Source: JBOGDS01 sp050743075
GTDB lineage: Bacteria > Actinomycetota > Actinomycetes > Jiangellales > Jiangellaceae
Assembly (NCBI GenBank): GCA_050743075.1
Contig: JBOGDS010000047.1
Span: 1 to 28,939 of the forward strand
Reading direction: 5' to 3'
Length of the DNA stretch: 28,939 nucleotides
Position 1 is the first letter of the stretch, and the number at the start of each line of letters is the position of its first letter. Of this stretch, positions 24,120-28,939 are shown piece by piece. The translations under genes and the position numbers were made by a program. Below the pieces are notes generated by a model that saw nothing but the letters and a program-made list of their open reading frames with translations, was not told where the DNA came from and did not search any database.

Positions 24120-25421
24120 CTAGGGACATGGGTCCCCATCTTCAGGGCCGGTGACGGTGGTGCTCTCGCAAGGAACAACGACGCGGGTGAGCATCGAGGC
24201 CCGAAGCTGGAGGTACCGCTGTTCGGTAAGGCTGGCGGTCGACCTGGCGGCCTGCAGGTAGGAGTCGCGGGCTAGCTGGTTTTCGCCTGCCAGCTCGAGG
24301 AGGTGGGCGCGGACCGCGTCGAAACGGTGAGAGCGCGTGGCCGTGTCGTTCTCGCCGAAGGTGCCGAGCAGGGCCAGACCCGCTCGTGGACCGTGAACGT
24401 TCGCGAGGGCGACGGCACGGCTGAGCGTGACCATCGGGCCGGGCGCGACGTGCTCCAAGGTGTCGTAGAGAGCCAGTACCTGGGGCCAGTCCGTCGCGTC
24501 GGCCGTGGGGGCCTCGTCGTGGACCGCGGCGATGGCGGCCTGGAGCTGGTACTGACCCACCGGAGACCGCCCGAGGGTCTGGGACAGCAGAGTGAGGCCC
24601 TCCTGGATCGCGGCGGAGTCCCAGAGGGAGCGGTCTTGGTACTCCAAGGGGACCAGCGACCCGTCGGAGCTGGTCCTGGCCGGCCGGCGGGCGTCGGTGA
24701 GGAGCATGAGGGCGAGCAGCCCGGCCACCTCTGCATCCGCGGGCATGAGTCGACGCAGCAGTCGGGTGAGACGGATGGCCTCGGTGGAGAGGTCAACGCG
24801 GTGCAGGCTGGGTCCAGAGCTTGCCGTGTACCCCTCATTGAAGATCAGGTAGAGGACACTGAGGACGGCCCGAAGGTGTGCGGCGAGGTCCTGGGCGGAT
24901 GGAGGCTCGAACCCCTCATCCGAATGGGCGATGCCCTGCTTGGCTCGGGTGATGCGCTTCGCCATGGTGGCCTCGGGGACGAGGAAGGCTCCGGCGATCT
25001 CCCTGGTGGTGAGGCCTCCAACGGCGCGGAGCGTTAGGGCGATCTGAGCCGTCGGCGGGAGCGTCGGGTGGCAACACATGAACAGCATGGTGAGCGTGTC
25101 GTCCGCGTCCGGCGGTTGCTCGTCCGCATCCGGGATCACGAGCTGGCCGGCCAGGGTGTCGGCGGCACGCTCCTCGCGCTGCCGGCGCGCGCTGTCGCTG
25201 CGCCACTGGTCGACGAGGGACCGGCGGGCGACGGTCAAGAGCCAGGCACGAGGCTGGGTCGGAATGCCCCGGTTCGGCCATTGGGTGAGAGCGGCGAGGA
25301 GCGCTTCCTGGGTGGCGTCTTCGCAGGCGTCGAACTGGCCGTACTGCCGAGCGAGCGTGGCGAGGACCTGCGGCGCGAGTTCCCGCAGCAGGTCCTCGAC
25401 CGGTCCGTCGGCGTTCCACAT
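24120..25421 (-). CDS. RNA polymerase sigma factor, ECF42-like with C-terminal TPR-type domain
   Basis: The 433-residue product begins with an ECF sigma core: region 2 (FDACEDATQEALLAALTQWP, RAWLLTVARRSLVDQWRSD) and region 4 (IALTLRAVGGLTTREIAGAF, PEATMAKRITRAKQGIA). A long helical C-terminal extension follows, including RAVLSVLYLIFNEGYTASSG, ALMLLTDARRPAR and WPQVLALYDTLEHVAPGPMV. This long form, encoded next to a DGPF/YCII protein, is the ECF42 group, where the extension replaces a separate anti-sigma factor. It lies 30 bases after the YCII gene on the same strand. Confidence 0.93.
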   Translation of the reverse strand: MWNADGPVEDLLRELAPQVLATLARQYGQFDACEDATQEALLAALTQWPNRGIPTQPRAWLLTVARRSLVDQWRSDSARRQREERAADTLAGQLVIPDADEQPPDADDTLTMLFMCCHPTLPPTAQIALTLRAVGGLTTREIAGAFLVPEATMAKRITRAKQGIAHSDEGFEPPSAQDLAAHLRAVLSVLYLIFNEGYTASSGPSLHRVDLSTEAIRLTRLLRRLMPADAEVAGLLALMLLTDARRPARTSSDGSLVPLEYQDRSLWDSAAIQEGLTLLSQTLGRSPVGQYQLQAAIAAVHDEAPTADATDWPQVLALYDTLEHVAPGPMVTLSRAVALANVHGPRAGLALLGTFGENDTATRSHRFDAVRAHLLELAGENQLARDSYLQAARSTASLTEQRYLQLRASMLTRVVVPCESTTVTGPEDGDPCP

Positions 25422-25451
25422 GGCTGAATGCTCGTGCAGGGTGTGCTGCGG

Positions 25452-25811
25452 TCACATCGCCGGTGGCTGGTCCATGATCTGTCGAACCTCCATCGGGAAC
25501 TCGATGTACTGAACGACGCTGGCCGCGATCTCGAGGGCTCGCTCCTCGGTCGCCTCGACGATCCAGTAGCCGGCGAGGGACTCCTTCACCTCTGCGAACG
25601 GGCCGTCGGTCGGCAGGGCCTTCGAGTCGACGATGCGGACCGTGTTCGCGGCGGTAGGGTCCACCAACTTCTGCCCGTCCACGAGTTCACCGGACTGACG
25701 AAGCTCCGCGTCGAGGCTCAGCAGGAGCGCATTTATGCCGCCAATCCACTCGGGCGATCGGTCCCGCAGGCTGGCGCCCACGCCACCGAACATCATGATC
25801 ATGTATTTCAT
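25452..25811 (-). CDS. YCII/DGPF-domain protein
   Basis: The 119-residue product shows the family pattern: MKYMIMMFGG at the start, VRIVDSKALPTDGPFAEVKE with the DGPF motif, and SLAGYWIVEATEERALEIAA. Its ribosome-binding site AAGGAGAGG is strong. Proteins of this group are encoded with ECF42 sigma factors and are thought to be their partners or targets; the biochemical reaction is unknown. It is the first gene of a two-gene operon. Confidence 0.93.
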   Translation of the reverse strand: MKYMIMMFGGVGASLRDRSPEWIGGINALLLSLDAELRQSGELVDGQKLVDPTAANTVRIVDSKALPTDGPFAEVKESLAGYWIVEATEERALEIAASVVQYIEFPMEVRQIMDQPPAM

Positions 25812-25988
25812 CGGACCTCTCCTTCAGGGAGTCGCCACCCACGTTGGGCTGGCTTCGCCCCGTAGTCGGAGCCGGCAGGCGATTCTGGACATGAGCCCGC
25901 GGAGTTGGCCAGCCCCGGGCCTCGACAGACGCCGTCAGGCCCCGCGAAGATCCTTGACGCCGCGCCGCGGGCATGCAGTTGATGTGTT

Positions 25989-26240
25989 GTGGACGTTTCG
26001 CCGAACCGGTCGCTCGGCATCATAGCTGTGGCTGTGTTGGCGCCGCTGGTGGCGTGCTCCGTACTCGCGTTGTTCCGCGACAGTGTGGCGAATACAAGCG
26101 CCGCGCTCGGGCTGGTGCTCGTAGTGGTCGGCGTCGCGGCCACCGGCCGGCGCGTGGCCGGTATCGTCGCGGCGTTGTCGAGTGCGGCCTGGTTCGTCTT
26201 CTATCGGTGGGCAGGGCTTCTTCGTTGCGGTCCAGGTTGA
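25989..26240 (+). pseudogene. Truncated DUF4118-domain protein (KdpD-like membrane part)
   Basis: The frame from GTG 25989 encodes three helices typical of the DUF4118 domain (LGIIAVAVLAPLVACSVLAL, TSAALGLVLVVVGVAATGRR, VAGIVAALSSAAWFVFY). In complete proteins the last helix continues as a WFDFFLTxPY-like stretch and usually a histidine kinase or similar domain. Here the host-like text ends at AWFVFY exactly where the repeated element sequence starts (26203), and the frame then stops at 26240. I infer that an integrating element or rearrangement removed the rest. Confidence 0.7.
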
Positions 26241-26270
26241 TCTCGGGGTGGAGCTGGCCGGTGCGCTGCC
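26203..26270. repeat. Copy 2 of the shared element-end sequence
   Basis: This stretch nearly repeats 11168-11236. Both begin ATCGGTGGGCAG and share an identical block from TCGGGGTGGAGC to GCTGCC. On the minus strand it encodes QRTGQLHPEINLDRNEEALP, compared with QRTGQLHPDIHLNPERRNSA at the other copy. Upstream on the minus strand (to about 26400) a frame reads IERTGVAADVLTGMIDDIFD, perhaps further remnant sequence. The start of the repeat is also where the DUF4118 gene is cut. Confidence 0.75.
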
Positions 26271-26537
26271 GGTGTCGCTCGGTCTCGGATTCGGGGTCGA
26301 TGAGGTCGAAGATGTCGTCGATCATGCCGGTTAGGACGTCGGCGGCTACGCCGGTCCTTTCGATTCGTGCGCCGGCGCACCAGACCCGTACGCACCATTC
26401 CGTCAAGGTGCTCGGAAAGGGCGGGTACCGACAGGGTGCCCACGTGCGCTATCGCGGTCAGCGTGTTGTAACCCTGGCCGACCCTGCGCAATTTGTCATT
26501 CAGACAGCTCTATTCTCGACGATGGCCATGGCGGAGG

Positions 26538-26634
26538 CGGAGGCGGACGGGAATCGAACCCGCCAGACCCGATGATTCGAGTCTCTACGGTTTTGAAGAC
26601 CGCGCCGGTCGGTCATCAGACCGGATACGCCTCC
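26538..26634 (-). tRNA. selC: tRNA-Sec (UCA anticodon)
   Basis: Read on the minus strand, the acceptor GGAGGCG pairs with CGCCTCC. The D stem is six base pairs (CCGGTC/GACCGG), longer than in ordinary tRNAs. The anticodon loop CTTCAAA has anticodon TCA. A long variable arm (AGACTCG/CGGGTCT) and a T arm with loop TTCGATT follow. These are the marks of a selenocysteine tRNA, which decodes UGA with SelB. The length is 97 bases without CCA. CCA is not encoded; the next bases are CCT. No selA, selB or selD lies in the window. Confidence 0.93.
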
Positions 26635-26640
26635 CCGAGC

Positions 26641-26825
26641 GGCAAATCGACCTCTCGAATTGCGCTATCGTATGCCTGAATGTTTGCCGCTCGCCGCCGT
26701 AGAGCTCGAGGCATCCCCGGAGTCGCCTTGGCTCAGAATGAACAATTCCGCCCGATCTTCCAACGATACGCGCAAATGGCCAATCTTTCCAGAACTCGGG
26801 CGAACTAGCACACAATCCTTGGCTA
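26641..26825. other. Spacer between tRNA-Sec and the lipoprotein gene
   Basis: Short open frames exist on both strands here, but none has family-like sequence, a good start context or bias. To the eye this stretch is less GC-rich than the housekeeping block. I see no supported feature. Confidence 0.4.
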
Positions 26826-27335
26826 CTAACCATCAGGGCTCGGCAGCACTGGCGGCGGGTCCTGACCGGGGCACGGAGAACCTATACCGATCTGATGCAC
26901 GAGCGCCGGACCCCCGTCGACGGAGACCTCTACAGGATAACACCCCGGCTCCTGCACCCAGTAGCCTCCGGCGAATGCGAACCAGCCGCCCTCCCCAGGA
27001 CAGTCGACAATTGCGACGGTTCCTGGCTCCTGGCCAGCCCATCCAATTCGCATTGCTGCTTCATAATCGGCCGGTACTCTTATTTCCGCACGGTGGCCAC
27101 CTCGCACCACCAGCCCTTCCTTAGCCCAGTACCAACTCCGATCAACAGTCGGATCGCTCGGCTCACTCGGCGCCGCCTCGTCAAACCACGCAAGCGGAAC
27201 TGCCTGAAGTGCTATTGCTGGTAGTGCGACTACATTGTCACTCAGCACGTACCTGCCCTGCTCGGGCTCATGGCCGCCGATGCTCTGCCCGCAGGAAACC
27301 TCGGGTGACCGGACCGACAACGGACCTTGAGTCAT
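26826..27335 (-). CDS. Hypothetical exported protein, probably the body of a frameshifted lipoprotein
   Basis: The 169-residue product begins MTQGPLSVRSPEVSCGQSIG and ends QEPGCYPVEVSVDGGPALVH, then QIGIGSPCPG and a proline-rich tail. It looks like the soluble beta-rich domain of an actinobacterial lipoprotein, with four cysteines and no membrane segment. It has no signal peptide of its own. The reading frame just upstream ends on its ATG (ATGA) and encodes a perfect lipoprotein signal, so the two were probably one protein. It is the last gene of the minus-strand cluster starting at 28705. No function recognised. Confidence 0.65.
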   Translation of the reverse strand: MTQGPLSVRSPEVSCGQSIGGHEPEQGRYVLSDNVVALPAIALQAVPLAWFDEAAPSEPSDPTVDRSWYWAKEGLVVRGGHRAEIRVPADYEAAMRIGWAGQEPGTVAIVDCPGEGGWFAFAGGYWVQEPGCYPVEVSVDGGPALVHQIGIGSPCPGQDPPPVLPSPDG

Positions 27336-27439
27336 TTCGCTCCCCTGGGGGCCGGACCAATGCTGGAACCGTCAGACTTTTCAGAACAGGACCCGACGAC
27401 GACAGCAAGGAGCAGGAGTGCCAGCAAGCGCGTCTTCAC
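27332..27439 (-). CDS. Lipoprotein signal peptide frame, likely N-terminus of the gene at 26826-27335
   Basis: GTG 27439 opens a 35-residue frame MKTRLLALLLLAVVVGSCSE followed by KSDGSSIGPAPRGAK and TGA. The positively charged start, hydrophobic core and lipobox VGSC are textbook. The stop overlaps the next ATG in the frame offset by one. Joining the frames by one added base would give a lipoprotein of about 205 residues. Confidence 0.55.
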   Translation of the reverse strand: MKTRLLALLLLAVVVGSCSEKSDGSSIGPAPRGAK

Positions 27440-27515
27440 CCCCAATACTGTATCGCGCCGGCTCCGCGCAAGGAACAAACGTCGACAGCATGGTGGATCC
27501 CTCGCCGGCGTGCCC

Positions 27516-27671
27516 TCACGGGCCCCCGGTGGGGTGCTTGGCGTACCCGGGCGGCCAGCTACCGGGGCAGGCCGCCGCGGTAGTCGGGCTCAAGTCCAAG
27601 CATGCGAACAGGCAGGCGTGTTCAGCCCCCTTTTGCCCCCCCAGCACACCCAGGGACTTCAGACCTAACAC
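27516..27671 (-). CDS. Possible small cysteine-containing reading frame
   Basis: GTG 27671 would give 51 residues: LGLKSLGVLGGQKGAEHACL, FACLDLSPTTAAACPGSW, then PPGYAKHPTGGP. The frame is the same as that of the upstream membrane protein, separated from it only by an amber TAG (27693-27695) and eight codons without a stop. No good ribosome-binding site precedes the GTG. It may be the former C-terminal tail of the membrane protein, a separate peptide, or chance. Coding status is uncertain. Confidence 0.3.
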   Translation of the reverse strand: MLGLKSLGVLGGQKGAEHACLFACLDLSPTTAAACPGSWPPGYAKHPTGGP

Positions 27672-27692
27672 CGTTGCGCCAGAAGCCAGGAG

Positions 27693-28301
27693 CTATTGCA
27701 CTGCATTCAGAATCGCCCAGCCCGTCAACAGCACAATCCCGACATAGAGTCCTTGCATCTTCCGACGCGCACGCATAAACCGGTCGATGGTGTCATCGTC
27801 AATAAAGCCACCGACGCTTCTCATCATTAGCAGCCCCAACGTCACGGCCAGGCCTAACCCGTAGAAGCCGCCGACGTACCACGGCACGACATGGAGAAGC
27901 ACCGCCACCGAGACTACCCAAATAGCTGTCGTGACGCGGAACGTACTTACACCCGTGCCGATATCGAATCCCCAAACGAAGCCAACCATTCGCCGATTTG
28001 CCGAGAACCTCAACCGCTGAGGGGCCTGCCGCCGGAGACCCAACCACACGAGACCGCCCCGTCTCAGCGCGACGATGTCGAAGCCGACGACCAGCACTAG
28101 CGCGAACACCACGATGAGCCGCCGAAGATCGAGGCTGATCGCAGAAGCGCCCGAGACTTCCCCAATCACCGCGAACAGCGCCGAGGCCGCCGCTGACCCC
28201 AAGAGCATGCCGACTGACAGGACCGATAGCCACGTGAAGTCTCGACGCGTGCGAACGTCAACAGAGCCGCTGACCAGCGGGACTCGGGCCTGCCCGAGCA
28301 T
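27693..28301 (-). CDS. Polytopic membrane protein in the cysteine-rich cluster, unknown function
   Basis: The 202-residue product has about six helices (FTWLSVLSVGMLLGSAAASA, LRRLIVVFALVLVVGFDIVA, TTAIWVVSVAVLLHVVPWYV, GGFYGLGLAVTLGLLMMRSV, LYVGIVLLTGWAIL). A conserved-looking stretch GFVWGFDIGTGVSTFRVT lies in the middle. It has no cysteines. It starts 71 bases after the cysteine-rich protein gene, on the same strand. I do not recognise the family. Its pairing with a disulfide-type small protein suggests a role in export or maturation, which is inference only. Confidence 0.75.
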   Translation of the reverse strand: MLGQARVPLVSGSVDVRTRRDFTWLSVLSVGMLLGSAAASALFAVIGEVSGASAISLDLRRLIVVFALVLVVGFDIVALRRGGLVWLGLRRQAPQRLRFSANRRMVGFVWGFDIGTGVSTFRVTTAIWVVSVAVLLHVVPWYVGGFYGLGLAVTLGLLMMRSVGGFIDDDTIDRFMRARRKMQGLYVGIVLLTGWAILNAVQ

Positions 28302-28372
28302 CGATAGGCCTCAAGGGCTTCCAAATTGAGCCATGCCACCGACGGCCGCAGCGAGGCCCACCAGTAGTGCCT

Positions 28373-28705
28373 CTAGCACAACGGGCCTCCGCCAGAGGCC
28401 TGCGAGCAATAGAAGGTGCCTTGGTAGCAGCTGTTGCCGGTCGTGCACTCCTGGCACGCGACTCTCGTACCGCCGTAGCAGCACCACCAGTAGTAGATCC
28501 ACGCGTCGGGGTGAAAATCGCCATTTCGACACGCACTCGCGCAGCCCGAATTATGCGGCAGTGCGAGATAGCAGCAATACTTCTTGTACAGCTGCACGGT
28601 GTTTGAGTCTTCACCAATGCGATCCAATTGCTTGACTGCTTGCTCGATTAGGCGACTCCCAGGCCGCGTCCACCTTCGAGTTGTCTGCTTCGCCGATTGA
28701 CTCAT
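28373..28705 (-). CDS. Cysteine-rich 110-residue protein
   Basis: ATG 28705 has GGAGG at the proper distance. The first 40 residues are charged and helical (RPGSRLIEQAVKQLDRIG) without a classical signal peptide, though an RR pair lies at residues 10-11. The last 68 residues hold eleven cysteines: KKYCCYLALPHNSGCASACR, DAWIYYWWCCYGG, then VACQECTTGNSC, TFYCS and a final C. The CC-(7)-C-(2)-C spacing recalls the disulfide-knitted light chain of methylamine dehydrogenase, but the similarity is weak. It could be a small secreted disulfide-rich protein or a modified peptide precursor. First gene of the cluster. Confidence 0.78.
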   Translation of the reverse strand: MSQSAKQTTRRWTRPGSRLIEQAVKQLDRIGEDSNTVQLYKKYCCYLALPHNSGCASACRNGDFHPDAWIYYWWCCYGGTRVACQECTTGNSCYQGTFYCSQASGGGPLC

Positions 28706-28812
28706 GGGGAGACCTCCACATTCTTGCTGCCGGTCTTGCGACTACTGCAAGGGCACGGGCGTCGACGCTCGGCGTTCGCCGCCGCCGTCTTTCAGCCACT
28801 CAAGCTCGTCAT

Positions 28813-28938
28813 CTAGTGTCGCGTGTTTGAAGTCTTCTTACGGGGTGTGGCCTTGGCCAGGATCTGGTCGGCGGTCTTGGTCCAGGTGAAGGGGTGGGCG
28901 CGTTTGTTCCAGCCGTCGATGTAGGTCTGGATCGCGGC
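28813..28938 (-). CDS. IS630-family transposase, C-terminal end, runs off the window
   Basis: The last 41 codons before TAG (28813-28815) read AAIQTYIDGWNKRAHPFTWT and KTADQILAKATPRKKTSNTR, then H. This is the standard C-terminus of actinobacterial IS630-type transposases (xxWNxRxHPFxWTKTADEIL). The catalytic DDE residues lie beyond the window edge. The element end is probably just after the stop. It lies about 110 bases upstream of the cysteine-rich gene cluster. Confidence 0.9.
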   Translation of the reverse strand, partial: AAIQTYIDGWNKRAHPFTWTKTADQILAKATPRKKTSNTRH

Positions 28939-28939
28939 G

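Noticed and set aside
24120..25421. Possible separate anti-sigma gene beside the ECF factor
   Set aside because: No such gene lies nearby; the long C-terminal extension of this ECF group takes that role.

Overview
The window is high-GC DNA from an actinomycete. The evidence is GTG/TTG starts, four-base start/stop overlaps, arginine- and alanine-rich proteins, and the actinobacterial core order rne - rplU - rpmA - obgE - proB - proA - small membrane protein - nadD - rsfS - histidine phosphatase. I do not name a genus.

Positions 1-10326 are a conserved housekeeping block on the plus strand: RNase E/G (its start lies outside the window), ribosomal proteins L21 and L27, the Obg GTPase, the first two proline biosynthesis enzymes, NAD adenylyltransferase, the ribosome silencing factor and a phosphatase. 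Small lineage-specific insertions sit between proB and proA: a truncated aminoglycoside-kinase-like gene, a membrane protein and a coiled-coil membrane protein.

Positions 10342-18685 are a graveyard of mobile and selfish genes, bounded by tRNA-Ala (plus) and tRNA-Phe (minus). It holds a VapBC-type pair with a frameshifted antitoxin and an intact toxin, the tail of a serine recombinase, and a conjugative-element membrane protein (DUF2637). It also holds a four-gene DUF2975 / XRE regulator / ABC ATPase / ABC permease operon. Its permease is split by a 1467-bp insertion sequence with visible inverted repeats and 8-bp target duplications, and its ATPase carries frameshifts. The rest is a decayed cytosine methyltransferase, a RelBE-like pair with a dead toxin, and a tyrosine integrase broken by deletion next to tRNA-Phe.

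Positions 18828-25811 return to intact genes: an EamA-type transporter; a copper-related operon on the minus strand (membrane protein, YcnI, CopC, CopD-CtaG fusion); and a YCII/DGPF protein with its ECF42-like sigma factor.

From about 26200 the sequence is accessory again. A DUF4118 gene is cut off at the start of a 68-bp sequence also found beside the serine recombinase remnant at 11168. A selenocysteine tRNA follows. Then comes an unfamiliar minus-strand cluster: a cysteine-rich 110-residue protein, a polytopic membrane protein, a possible small cysteine-containing reading frame, and a lipoprotein split over two frames. An IS630-type transposase tail closes the window. This cysteine-rich cluster is the best candidate for something undescribed. 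All assignments come from reading the sequence; no database search was possible.
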